In this document: positions 25,365 to 34,353 of the stretch, in pieces | How positions within the stretch are numbered: position 1 is the stretch's first letter | Layout of the letters: each line of letters starts with the position of its first letter | Assembly: GCA_904420125.1 (NCBI GenBank) | Contig: CAJFUK010000002.1 | Coordinates: 1-62,374 of the forward strand | From: Candidatus Falkowella caecavicola | GTDB taxonomy: Bacteria > Bacillota > Clostridia > Oscillospirales > Ruminococcaceae | Direction of reading: 5' to 3' | DNA: 62,374 bases | Notes under the pieces: model-generated | Seen by the model: only the letters and a program-made list of their open reading frames with translations | What the model was told of the DNA's origin: nothing | The model's database searches: none | Position numbers and translations under genes: made by a program

Positions 25365-25488
25365 GAAAAAAACATTTCTGAGAAAATAGGATCAGATCGA
25401 TTGGAATCAGTGGGCAAAGGTTGCCTGTTTTCATAGAAGAAGAGTATGGATTGGAAGATTTAGAGAGATTGCAGGAGGAAATAAGTCA

Positions 25489-26103
25489 ATGAATTTCAAT
25501 CAGGCAAAATTTACAGCGTCTTATGGGTTACTTGGTCAGATCCCGGCGTCCAATCGAATGGAGATCGCATTTGCCGGACGTTCGAATGTTGGAAAATCAT
25601 CTTTATTAAATAAGATATTTAACAGAAAGTCCTTAGCCAGGGTCAGTGCCGTTCCTGGTAAGACGATTACTGTGAATTTTTATGCAGTAGATGATATTTA
25701 TCTTGTCGATCTGCCGGGGTACGGATATGCAAAAGTCTCTAAGTCCGAAAAACGCCGTTGGAGCGAACTGATTGAAGGTTACTTTCAGGGCGACCGTAAT
25801 TTGGAACTGGTCGTACAGCTGATTGACATACGGCATGCGCCGACACAGGATGACCTGCAGATGATCCAGTATCTGATTGATATGGAATTTCCTTTTCTGA
25901 TCGCCCTGACAAAAAGTGATAAATTATCAAAACGCCAGCAGGATGAGCGGCTGAAAGCATTGCAGACAGAAATCCCTTATGCGGAACAGATTACGATGAT
26001 CCCCTGTTCGTCGGAGACCGGCCAGGGAATCGAACAGCTTCGTCGTATCATTGAAGAACTGGCGGCCGATTACCAGCCTGTATCCCCTGTGTCCAAAGAA
26101 TAA
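25489..26103 (+). CDS. ysxC: ribosome biogenesis GTPase YsxC/EngB
   Basis: 204-residue TRAFAC-class GTPase needed for late assembly of the large ribosomal subunit. G1 GRSNVGKSSLLN, G3 DLPGYGYAKV and G4 TKSDK are all present, with a G5-like PCSSETG. Normal length. GCAGGAGG lies 11 bases before the ATG. In many Clostridia it follows lon; here it stands alone with its own promoter. Confidence 0.95.
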   Translation: MNFNQAKFTASYGLLGQIPASNRMEIAFAGRSNVGKSSLLNKIFNRKSLARVSAVPGKTITVNFYAVDDIYLVDLPGYGYAKVSKSEKRRWSELIEGYFQGDRNLELVVQLIDIRHAPTQDDLQMIQYLIDMEFPFLIALTKSDKLSKRQQDERLKALQTEIPYAEQITMIPCSSETGQGIEQLRRIIEELAADYQPVSPVSKE

Positions 26104-26273
26104 TTGGTTCTGTTCTCAAACGGATCCGCATATGATGAGAGTATCCGGTATGGAATCAGCAGATGGCTGGAAAACGATATCAAAGGGATATCCGGGCTGA
26201 TGAGATTGATTTTGGGAAATGTCCAGGGCATGATGAGGGCACTTTTCAGTAAAACGGAGGATTTTTACACCTG

Positions 26274-26303
26274 TTGACAGAGAAAAGATCGCTATGTTAT
26301 ACT
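26274..26303 (+). promoter_or_regulatory. sigma-A promoter of glmS
   Basis: TTGACA (26274-26279), 18-base spacer, TATACT (26298-26303), about 55 bases upstream of the ribozyme cleavage site. The interval 26104-26270 holds no gene. Confidence 0.8.
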
Positions 26304-26357
26304 GAATACATAAAAGGCATGATAGAAAGATAAGGGGGATAGAACGTTAGCAGTTTT

Positions 26358-26545
26358 ACTGTGAGCGCCGGGCCTGCATTGGCAGGTGACGAGGCGGAAG
26401 GTCATCGAAATTTTCGGCGGGTGCCTTCCCGGTTGTTGGTTCCACAATCGTAGTCTGCTGACAAAACGGCCCTGTAAAGGGAAGGACAAAACAGCGGATC
26501 AAAAAGGAACAGCCTGTCTGGACAGGACAGGAGACATGCCTTTTT
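26358..26545 (+). ncRNA. glmS ribozyme-riboswitch
   Basis: Self-cleaving mRNA leader that uses glucosamine-6-phosphate as cofactor and lowers glmS expression. Conserved core elements are visible in order: AGCGCC at 26364-26369 (cleavage expected between A26364 and G26365), TGACGAGG, TCATCGAAATTTTCGGCGG, TGCCTTCCCGG and ACAAAACGGCCCTGTAAAGG. The 3' limit is approximate. It lies between a good promoter and glmS. Confidence 0.93.
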
Positions 26546-26665
26546 ATATTTGTGTTGTTTATGCGAATCATCTGAGTTGATGGCGTGAAAGGGCATCGGC
26601 TTTATATTGTTGTGCGCAGGCTCTATAGTTCGCATCACTACCAGAATAAAAAGGAGAGAGGCTTT

Positions 26666-28489
26666 ATGTGCGGCATTGTAGGTTATATTGGGTATCGCGA
26701 GTCGGCAGATGTCCTGATTGACGGTTTAAGAAAATTAGAATACCGGGGCTATGATTCGGCAGGCATCGCGGTTATGCAGGAAAATCAGATTCGAATGGCA
26801 AAAGCAAAAGGAAGACTGGACGATCTGGAAAAAAAACTGGAAATAACCGGTAAGCCAACCGGGGTTTGCGGAATTGGGCATACTCGATGGGCAACCCATG
26901 GAGAGCCGTCCGACGTCAATTCTCATCCGCATGGTGATGAGAAAATTGCCATTGTCCATAACGGAATCATTGAAAATTATCAGCAGCTTAAAGAATATTT
27001 GCAGGAAAAAGGTTATCAGTTTGAATCGGAGACAGATACAGAGGTCGTAGCCAAATTATTACATTATTATTACCAGGGAAATCCAGTGGAAGCGATTCAC
27101 AAGGTGATAGAAAGAATAAAAGGTTCTTATGCTCTGGGGATTCTATTCCGAGATTTCCCCGATCGCTTATATGCTGTGCGCTGTGAAAGCCCGTTGATCG
27201 TTGGCCGCGGAGAAAATGAAAATTTTATTGCATCCGATATTCCAGCTATTTTAAAATATACGCGGGATTATTACCTTCTGGAAGAAAATGAGATCGCGGT
27301 TCTTCGCCAGAATGAGATTGAAATTTTAAATATGGATTCGGAACCGGTGCAGAAAGAACTTCTGAGGGCGACATGGGATGTTGAAGCGGCAGAAAAAGGT
27401 GGCTATCCGCATTTTATGCTGAAAGAAATCTATGAGCAGCCGGAGGCAGTCTATAAAACCGTTCATCCAAGATTGGGAGAGGATGGGCTGCCCGATCTTG
27501 GCCTGCCATCACTCAACGATACAGCGCTCAGAGAGATTGAAAAAGTGCACATTGTGGCCTGTGGTACAGCGATGCATGCTGGTATGATCGGAAAAAATCT
27601 GATTGAACAGCTCGCGCGCATACCAGTAGAAGTAGAGATCGCTTCCGAGTTTCGCTATAAAAATCCAATTTTAAGGCCAAAGGAATTGGCTGTCATTATT
27701 TCTCAGTCTGGAGAAACGGCCGATACATTGGCAGCGCTGCGACTGGCAAAGCAAAGAGGCTTGCATACATTGGCAATCGTCAATGTAGTCGGTTCATCTA
27801 TTGCGCGGGAGGCAGATAGTGTCCTGTATACCTGGGCGGGTCCAGAAATTGCAGTGGCCAGCACCAAGGCGTATTCAGTACAGGTTTCTGTGATGTATTT
27901 GTTGGCTTTTCGGATGGCTTTGGCAAAGTCAACACAGACGCAGGAGCAAATCCGGCAGATGTGTACTACTCTGGCCGCCTTGCCGGAAAAAATGAAAGAG
28001 GTACTGCAACGGGCAGAAGATTGTCAATATTTTGCCAGTCAGTTTCAGAATACCAGAGACCTGTTTTTCATCGGGCGTGGGGTGGATTATGCGCTGTCCT
28101 TGGAAGGCTCTTTGAAACTCAAAGAAATATCTTATATCCACAGCGAAGCATATGCTGCCGGAGAATTAAAGCACGGTACGATTTCCCTCATTACAGACGG
28201 TGTACCTGTTGTTGCGTTGGCAACCCAGCAAGCACTCTATGAAAAAATGGTGAGCAATATTAAAGAAGTTCTGACACGGGGAGCCAAGGTACTGCTTGTA
28301 TGCGGGCAGGATGCACCAGCAGAAAAAGAACTGGCAGAATTTATTTTGAGAATCCCAGATGTGGAAGACCTGTTCAAGCCCTTGTTAACGGTTATTCCTT
28401 TACAGCTGTTTGCCTATTATACGGCAGTTTTGCGTGGATGTGATGTGGATAAACCGCGTAATTTGGCAAAATCGGTTACTGTAGAATAA
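26666..28489 (+). CDS. glmS: glutamine--fructose-6-phosphate aminotransferase
   Basis: 607 residues, normal length. Makes glucosamine-6-phosphate from fructose-6-phosphate and glutamine, the first step to cell-wall amino sugars. The start at ATG 26666 places Cys second (MCGIVGYIG), so it becomes the N-terminal nucleophile of the glutaminase domain (1-220); upstream in-frame codons must be excluded for that reason, and AAGGAG fits this ATG. Two SIS isomerase domains follow (SQSGETADTL; IHSEAYAAGELKHG; C-terminal PRNLAKSVTVE). Controlled by the ribozyme in its leader. Confidence 0.97.
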   Translation: MCGIVGYIGYRESADVLIDGLRKLEYRGYDSAGIAVMQENQIRMAKAKGRLDDLEKKLEITGKPTGVCGIGHTRWATHGEPSDVNSHPHGDEKIAIVHNGIIENYQQLKEYLQEKGYQFESETDTEVVAKLLHYYYQGNPVEAIHKVIERIKGSYALGILFRDFPDRLYAVRCESPLIVGRGENENFIASDIPAILKYTRDYYLLEENEIAVLRQNEIEILNMDSEPVQKELLRATWDVEAAEKGGYPHFMLKEIYEQPEAVYKTVHPRLGEDGLPDLGLPSLNDTALREIEKVHIVACGTAMHAGMIGKNLIEQLARIPVEVEIASEFRYKNPILRPKELAVIISQSGETADTLAALRLAKQRGLHTLAIVNVVGSSIAREADSVLYTWAGPEIAVASTKAYSVQVSVMYLLAFRMALAKSTQTQEQIRQMCTTLAALPEKMKEVLQRAEDCQYFASQFQNTRDLFFIGRGVDYALSLEGSLKLKEISYIHSEAYAAGELKHGTISLITDGVPVVALATQQALYEKMVSNIKEVLTRGAKVLLVCGQDAPAEKELAEFILRIPDVEDLFKPLLTVIPLQLFAYYTAVLRGCDVDKPRNLAKSVTVE

Positions 28490-28501
28490 ACAGATTGTAA
28501 G

Positions 28502-28540
28502 AAACCCCCGTTTTTGTGTTTGGCAAAAACGGGGGTTTGT
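28502..28540 (+). terminator. terminator after glmS
   Basis: AAACCCCCGTTTTTG pairs with CAAAAACGGGGGTTT across a short loop just after the stop codon. Confidence 0.85.
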
Positions 28541-28644
28541 GGTATCCATTTAAATATGAATAAAAATTTCAAATGCCGAAATTCTGTCTACTTGATTATC
28601 CTTCAGACGCTCCGGCAGATCGTTCAGGTTTGTTTTTGGAAATA

Positions 28645-28673
28645 TTGACAGGATTTACGCACAGGGCTATACT
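28645..28673 (+). promoter_or_regulatory. sigma-A promoter of feoAB
   Basis: TTGACA (28645-28650), 17-base spacer, TATACT (28668-28673). No clear Fur or DtxR box was recognised by eye. Confidence 0.75.
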
Positions 28674-28727
28674 ATAAATATAGGCAGAGGCAAATTTGTA
28701 TGTTATGCCAAAGAAGGGACCGAGAAA

Positions 28728-28961
28728 ATGACGCTGGATGAAGTCAAACCCGGACACGGGGGAATTATTACAAAAATTGGTGGGGAGGGTGCACTGCGCC
28801 GCAGGCTTCTGGATATGGGCCTGACTCCTAACACACGGGTAGAAGTGCGGAAAGTGGCTCCCATGGGAGATCCGATTGAACTTTTTTTGCGGGGATATGC
28901 TCTGACCATACGACAGGAGGATGCTGCAAAAATAGAGATTAAAGAGGTGCGCTTTCAATGA
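28728..28961 (+). CDS. feoA: ferrous iron transport protein A
   Basis: 77-residue SH3-like cytosolic protein that aids FeoB. Typical landmarks: ITKIGGEGALRRRLLDMGLTP and VAPMGDPIELFLRGYALTIR. It overlaps feoB by four bases (ATGA), so translation is coupled. Confidence 0.92.
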   Translation: MTLDEVKPGHGGIITKIGGEGALRRRLLDMGLTPNTRVEVRKVAPMGDPIELFLRGYALTIRQEDAAKIEIKEVRFQ

Positions 28962-30979
28962 ATTATCTTTTGGGGCTGGCCGGAAATCAGAATTGCGGTA
29001 AGACCACGTTGTTTAACTGCCTGACTGGCAGTAATCAGCATGTCGGGAATTTTCCGGGTGTTACGGTAGAGAAAAAAGAAGGCAGGATTCAGAAATATAA
29101 AACAGCAACGCTTGTGGATCTTCCGGGTATCTATTCCTTGTCTCCGTATACGGCTGAAGAAGTTGTTACACGTGACTTCCTGCTGAAGGAGCATCCGGAT
29201 GCAATTATCAATATCGTCGATGCAACGAATATTGAACGCAACCTGTATCTTTCCCTGCAGTTGATGGAACTGGGCATACCAATGGTGATTGCGCTGAATA
29301 TGATGGATGAAGTGCGGGCCAGCGGCAATGTGATCGAAGTCAAAAAACTTTCCGAGAAGCTTGGTATCCCGGTCGTGCCGATTTCCGCCAGTCGCAATGA
29401 GGGGATTTCCGAACTAATGGATACGGTCATGCGGACGGTAACATTTAAAAAGCGTCCGGAGCGGATGGACTTTTGTACGGGTCCTGTCCATACCGCGATT
29501 CACTCCATTGCGCATATTGTCGAGGTACCGGCCAAAGAGGCGGGCTATCCGGTGCGATTTGCGGCGACAAAGTTGGTCGAGGGAGACCAGCCGATGACAG
29601 CTGCTCTTGGGTTGACTGAGGGACAGATGCATATTATTGCGCATATTGTGGCTGAAATGGAACACGAGCTGGGAACAGACCGGGAAGCTGCTTTAGCAGA
29701 CATGCGATATACATACATAGAGCAAGTATGTGCGGAATGCGTGATCAAACATCAGGAGACGCGGGAACAGGTGCGTTCTGAAAAAATTGACCGGATTTTA
29801 ACCCATAAATTTTTAGGCATTCCGATTTTTCTGGGCATGATGTTGATCATTTTCTGGTTAACTTTCAGTGTGATTGGTGGGCCCTTGCAGGATCTTTTAG
29901 AGTGGGGAATCCAGGAGATCACAAATGGGTTCAGCCATTGGATGGTGGAGATGCATGTCAGCGATTGGCTCCGTTCCCTGCTGATTGACGGGGTATGCGC
30001 CGGAGTGGGGAGCGTTCTTTCTTTTCTGCCGCTGATTGTTTTGCTGTTTTTTTTCCTGTCTTTGTTAGAGGACAGCGGTTATATGGCCCGTGTTGCTTTC
30101 GTCATGGATAAGCTTTTGCGCAAAATTGGATTATCCGGACGGTCGTTTGTGCCTATGCTGATCGGTTTTGGATGTAGTGTGCCTGCAATTATGGCAACCC
30201 GGACCCTTTCCAGTGAGCGGGACCGCAAAATGACCATCCTGCTGACCCCATTTATGTCTTGCAGCGCCAAGCTCCCGATTTATGGCATGATCACAGCGGC
30301 TTTTTTCCCTGACCATGGTGCATTGGTCATGATCGGGTTGTATGTTTTAGGCATGGTGGTTGCTGTATTGTCCGGATTGCTTTTAAAAAATACCGTGTTT
30401 AAGGGAAATCCGGTACCTTTTGTGATGGAGCTTCCCGCATACCGGCTGCCAGCACCCAGAAGTGTATTGCTCCATATGTGGGAAAAAGCAAAAGATTTTA
30501 TTCGAAAAGCGTTTACCATTATTTTTCTTGCAGCGATTGTGGTCTGGTTCCTGCAAAGCTTTGATTGGTCGCTGACTATGGTGACAGACAGCAAAAACAG
30601 CATCCTTGCCTCCATCGGCTTAGCGATTGCTCCCATTTTTGCGCCGCTGGGCTTTAACGACTGGCGGGCATCTGCGGCACTGATTACCGGGTTAACAGCC
30701 AAAGAGTCGGTTGTCAGCACATTGACGATTTTAAACGGCGCTGTATCTGATGCCCAGCTGTCTGCATCTTTGCAGTCCATGTTTACGCCTTTAAGCGCGT
30801 TGTCTTTTCTGGTTTTTACGATTTTGTATATGCCGTGTATTGCAGCGTTTGCCGCGTCAAAAAGGGAATTGGGTTCTGTAAAAAGCGCATTGCTGACAGC
30901 ACTGTATCAGACCGGTGCAGCATATGTTACAGCTTTAATTATCTATCAGATAGGCAGTCTGCTGCTGCATTTTATTTAG
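28958..30979 (+). CDS. feoB: ferrous iron transport protein B
   Basis: 673-residue Fe2+ transporter with an N-terminal GTPase domain (G1 GNQNCGKTTLFN; G3 DLPGIYSL; G4 NMMD) and a membrane part with the two Gate motifs (FVPMLIGFGCSVPAIMATR and the mirrored GLTAKESVVSTL). Imports ferrous iron in anoxic conditions, in line with the many Fe-S and haem proteins nearby. Length is normal for Firmicutes. Strong terminator follows. Confidence 0.96.
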   Translation: MNYLLGLAGNQNCGKTTLFNCLTGSNQHVGNFPGVTVEKKEGRIQKYKTATLVDLPGIYSLSPYTAEEVVTRDFLLKEHPDAIINIVDATNIERNLYLSLQLMELGIPMVIALNMMDEVRASGNVIEVKKLSEKLGIPVVPISASRNEGISELMDTVMRTVTFKKRPERMDFCTGPVHTAIHSIAHIVEVPAKEAGYPVRFAATKLVEGDQPMTAALGLTEGQMHIIAHIVAEMEHELGTDREAALADMRYTYIEQVCAECVIKHQETREQVRSEKIDRILTHKFLGIPIFLGMMLIIFWLTFSVIGGPLQDLLEWGIQEITNGFSHWMVEMHVSDWLRSLLIDGVCAGVGSVLSFLPLIVLLFFFLSLLEDSGYMARVAFVMDKLLRKIGLSGRSFVPMLIGFGCSVPAIMATRTLSSERDRKMTILLTPFMSCSAKLPIYGMITAAFFPDHGALVMIGLYVLGMVVAVLSGLLLKNTVFKGNPVPFVMELPAYRLPAPRSVLLHMWEKAKDFIRKAFTIIFLAAIVVWFLQSFDWSLTMVTDSKNSILASIGLAIAPIFAPLGFNDWRASAALITGLTAKESVVSTLTILNGAVSDAQLSASLQSMFTPLSALSFLVFTILYMPCIAAFAASKRELGSVKSALLTALYQTGAAYVTALIIYQIGSLLLHFI

Positions 30980-31017
30980 CCGTACGGCATCCTATATTTC
31001 ATATTACAATGTAACAA

Positions 31018-31070
31018 TATACAGGGCGGCGTTCTCCTATCCATGGGCAGTTCCCGCTCTGTATTTTTTT
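31018..31070 (+). terminator. terminator after feoB
   Basis: ATACAGGGCGG pairs with CCCGCTCTGTAT around a larger loop, followed by seven T. Confidence 0.8.
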
Positions 31071-31491
31071 GAGATGAGAAGTAGAAGACTTTTGCAGGAG
31101 ATATCGTATGAAAAATAGATATAAATTCTTAATTTAAGGTATTTTCAGGCAATGTATATAGCAATACTTATAATAGAAACATATCTCAAGTTACTTGCTA
31201 TTAAAACCCTTTAATTGCGGGTTTTTTTAGGTAGTTAGAAGTGGTTGCGAGTCGAGAAATGTGGGTAATTCGTGCATTATTTCCATACTACTCCTACACC
31301 TATATTCCTACAAAATAAAGAAGCCTCTTCACTGCGGGGTACCTTCGGGTGTTCCTTCTTTGAGGAGGCTTTTTTTATTATAAAATCATTTTTATTCCTA
31401 AAATCTATAAAGTAGCTTAATATCAGCAGAAAATATGGGCTGACCGGTACAGTGGTCCCAAGCACTTGGTTTGGATCAAATGATAAATCTA
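31071..31491 (+). other. intergenic stretch with two further terminator-like hairpins
   Basis: About 420 bases without a full gene. AACCC/GGGTT followed by seven T lies at 31203-31229, soon after a TATAAT-like box near 31170, so a transcript of about 50 bases is conceivable. A larger hairpin at 31319-31377 (AAGCCTC/GAGGCTT enclosing GGTACC and ACC/GGGT pairs) ends in seven T. A 9-codon frame with AGGAGA begins at 31108. Confidence 0.35.
31319..31377 (+). terminator. large terminator hairpin
   Basis: Outer stem AAGCCTC/GAGGCTT, inner structured GC-rich loop, then TTTTTTT. No gene ends nearby, so it may close an unannotated short RNA. Confidence 0.6.
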
Positions 31492-31520
31492 TTTACATTC
31501 TGAAAGGAATATAGTATAAT
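31492..31520 (+). promoter_or_regulatory. sigma-A promoter of the GH9-like gene
   Basis: TTTACA (31492-31497), 17-base spacer, TATAAT (31515-31520). Confidence 0.7.
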
Positions 31521-31617
31521 ATGACAGGATTAATGCTAAAAATGCCCTGTTTGGATCTTGCCTGTCAATTGGACTGGCCGCTCGGGGCAGCACCGAATGA
31601 ATAAGGGAGGAAATGAA

Positions 31618-34170
31618 GTGAAGAGAATTTTAGCTGTTTTGCTGTCTGTTTCTTTGCTGTGTACGCCGGTATTCAGTACATATGTGTCTGCAGCAGAAAC
31701 CGATTTTCCAACGCAGCAGGTGGAATTATCAGAATTTGTTCTTTCAAACCGCTGTGTGATTGCAACCGCAGACGGTCAGTATGTACTCACGACAACGGCG
31801 GGGACGGAAGGCAATCTCGAATACAGCTGGCTGGAGGTGGATACCTCCGCTGGTTCCAGTACGGTCAGTTTGATTCTGGCACCTTGGGGAAAAGGCGTGA
31901 ATACCAATCAGAAATGGGCGATCGTTTCGGCCGAAAATACCAACTTCCCGAATGCTCTCAAGATCATTTCTCCGGTGAATCTGCAGGGCGTTTCCCTGGA
32001 AACTGCCAGTATGAAAGATGGCGTTGAAGCACTGCCCAAAGACTACTATGGACAAACTTCCCAAATGTTTGAAATCGAAAAGACCGATGACGGTTATTAT
32101 CATATCAAAAATGCGCTTACCGGTATGTACCTGGGTGTAAAAGACGGTCAGGTGGAAGCCGGCGCACATATTGCGCAGTATAAAGACGGCGACGCTATGT
32201 CCCAGAAATGGATGATTTACAAGATTGAGGACGAAACGGCCAGCCGGCTGACTGTCACGCAGACCGGATGGACGCCTAAAGCTTCCAAAAGAATCGCATT
32301 CAGTTCCAATACAGAACTTTCTGAGAATCCGATTTTAACAGTGACAAAAGACGGGCAGGAAGTGTTAAGCGTCGAGATGACGCCTCCGGCTAATGCAGCA
32401 TTTAACCTGTATGCGTACGGTGCGGATGTGACTGCGTTGGAAGAAGTCGGTGAATATGAAGCTTCGGTCAATATTGACGGAATTGCACCGGTCAGCTTTT
32501 TTATTGCGGAAGATGTATACCGGAACGTCAGGGGCGTTGACCAGAATGATGTGAGCGTAGAAGCAAATATGACCATTCAAGATATTACAGAGCACTTTTT
32601 TCAGTGGCAGCGCTGTGATGAGAGCGATGTAGTACCGATGGATCAGTTTGTCCAGGGAAAAGATCCGGGTTCTGGAAAAATTTATGGTGAAGATTACAAC
32701 CTGCCGATTTATGTGGCTGAAAACAAGGCGCCGGAAGGCGGCGGAGAGGCCCATAAAGTGGATAGCGGCGAAGTGCTGGCAGACGTTTTTGGAGGATATA
32801 TTGACGCTACTTCCACCGATAAGGAAACCGGTAACAATGCCAAAGCGGCCATTAGCCTTTTGCACGCTTACAAATATGCATCGGATCCCGCGGACAAAGA
32901 GGCTATTTTAGACGAAATTTTTTGGGTATGCGACTATCTGCTCAAGATTCAAAAGGATAACGGTTCTTTCTATCTGGCCGTTAAACCGTATGATATCTGG
33001 ATGCAGGATTCACCGCCGCGCCATGTTGTGGATCTGGAAGGAACAGGACTTGCCTGCCGTGTCGGTTCTGCTTTGGCAGAGGCAGCCATCTTATTGGAGG
33101 AAATAGATCCTGAACGTTCGGAAAAATATCTGGCCGCAGCCATAAAAGCATGGGAATACTACGAAGCAAATCCTGAAAACTTTATTGATCGTGGTGCCTA
33201 TCCGGTTTATTGGACAGGAAATGCCGGCAGTATCCTGGCTTTGGCTGTGCAGCTTTATATCGCTACCGGAGAGACAAAATACCAGATTGTCGCCGACTCG
33301 ATGATTGAAGACGGTGAGTTTATCGGCGGTGTATTTACCAAGCTGGACGGAGAATTCCCCGGCCAGTTAAACAGTTATCTGGATGAGGCTGATCATGGGC
33401 AGGCGCTGGAGGCGATTGCAGCGTACTATCCTTATTGCAATGCGAGCACAAAAGAGAAAATTGACGTATTGGTGGATGAATGGATTACCTATTGGACCAT
33501 CAAATCTACAAATGCATATGGATACGATATGGGAATCCCCAAAACCTATTTCGGATGCTGCGGATGGACGATGCAGATTGTTGAAAAAGCGGCGCTGTTG
33601 GCATTGGCCACAAATAATAAGGAATGTCTGGATCTGGCGACCAATTTCTATGATTTTGTGACCGGAAACAACCCCACGGGTTCCAGCTTTATTGTTGGAT
33701 TCGGCACTTTGCAGGGCTGTGAGCCGTTTGGCAGAACCCGTGATGTCACTATGGGTGCCGTTCTTCCGGGTCTGTTTGTAAATGAGGATACTGGTTACTT
33801 GACCTCCAGAGAAATTGATGGATCTATTTTCTGGAAGATGGGCGAAACAACCATAGACGTTGCAAGCTGCGTGACTTCCTCTATTGCGATGCTGGATTAT
33901 GCATTTACGACACAGTATGACGATATTGCTTCCGGTGCGGAAGTTGAAACAATCGGCAATCCTGAGGAGAATCCCTCCCAGAGCACAGAGAGTTCCGATA
34001 ACGAAAATACTTCTTCTACAGGCGACTTGACGGATAGCAGTGAAGAAGAGGTGGCTCCAGCTTCCTCCGACAATACAGCAGCGATTGTAGCAATCATTGT
34101 GGCCGTTGTTATTGTAGTTGCGGCAGCCATGATCGTTGTATTCGTGAAGAAAAAGGGTAAGAAGCAATAA
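31618..34170 (+). CDS. surface-anchored GH9-like six-hairpin glycosidase
   Basis: 850 residues. Signal peptide (ILAVLLSVSLLCTPVFSTYVSA), a ricin-like beta-trefoil region (about 35-205, ending MSQKWMIY), an Ig-like segment (about 210-300), an alpha/alpha barrel (about 320-770), a Ser/Glu/Thr stalk and a C-terminal membrane anchor (IVAIIVAVVIVVAAAMIVVF then Lys-rich). NPTGSSFIVGFG and GETTIDVASCVTSSIAML resemble glycoside hydrolase family 9 near its catalytic Glu, but the Asp pair DAGD reads DATS (then TD). Start GTG 31618 with GGGAGG. Probably binds or cleaves plant or host glycans; activity is uncertain. Confidence 0.7.
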   Translation: MKRILAVLLSVSLLCTPVFSTYVSAAETDFPTQQVELSEFVLSNRCVIATADGQYVLTTTAGTEGNLEYSWLEVDTSAGSSTVSLILAPWGKGVNTNQKWAIVSAENTNFPNALKIISPVNLQGVSLETASMKDGVEALPKDYYGQTSQMFEIEKTDDGYYHIKNALTGMYLGVKDGQVEAGAHIAQYKDGDAMSQKWMIYKIEDETASRLTVTQTGWTPKASKRIAFSSNTELSENPILTVTKDGQEVLSVEMTPPANAAFNLYAYGADVTALEEVGEYEASVNIDGIAPVSFFIAEDVYRNVRGVDQNDVSVEANMTIQDITEHFFQWQRCDESDVVPMDQFVQGKDPGSGKIYGEDYNLPIYVAENKAPEGGGEAHKVDSGEVLADVFGGYIDATSTDKETGNNAKAAISLLHAYKYASDPADKEAILDEIFWVCDYLLKIQKDNGSFYLAVKPYDIWMQDSPPRHVVDLEGTGLACRVGSALAEAAILLEEIDPERSEKYLAAAIKAWEYYEANPENFIDRGAYPVYWTGNAGSILALAVQLYIATGETKYQIVADSMIEDGEFIGGVFTKLDGEFPGQLNSYLDEADHGQALEAIAAYYPYCNASTKEKIDVLVDEWITYWTIKSTNAYGYDMGIPKTYFGCCGWTMQIVEKAALLALATNNKECLDLATNFYDFVTGNNPTGSSFIVGFGTLQGCEPFGRTRDVTMGAVLPGLFVNEDTGYLTSREIDGSIFWKMGETTIDVASCVTSSIAMLDYAFTTQYDDIASGAEVETIGNPEENPSQSTESSDNENTSSTGDLTDSSEEEVAPASSDNTAAIVAIIVAVVIVVAAAMIVVFVKKKGKKQ

Positions 34171-34213
34171 ATTTGTCAACAGCGATCTGCTGAAAACAAA
34201 AAATCTATTTCAT

Positions 34214-34247
34214 AAAAAAGCCGGCATGTCACGCCGGCTTTTTTACC
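34214..34247 (+). terminator. terminator after GH9-like gene
   Basis: AAAAAAGCCGGC pairs with GCCGGCTTTTTT around a 7-base loop. Confidence 0.88.
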
Positions 34248-34353
34248 CCATCCGGATAAATTATGCTGGAAAGAGATAGAAGTTTGTGTTATACTCCTCT
34301 TAAAGAAAGATATCGGATGAAAACGAATATCCTGATGACGGAAGGTGAAGGAA

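Noticed and set aside
26104-26357. Coding sequence between ysxC and the glmS ribozyme
   Set aside because: Short frames end within about 22 codons and the promoter of glmS lies here.
31319-31377. T-box riboswitch
   Set aside because: A GGTACC element and a terminator hairpin are present, but the conserved T-box sequence and stem I are not, and the gene downstream is not an amino-acid gene.
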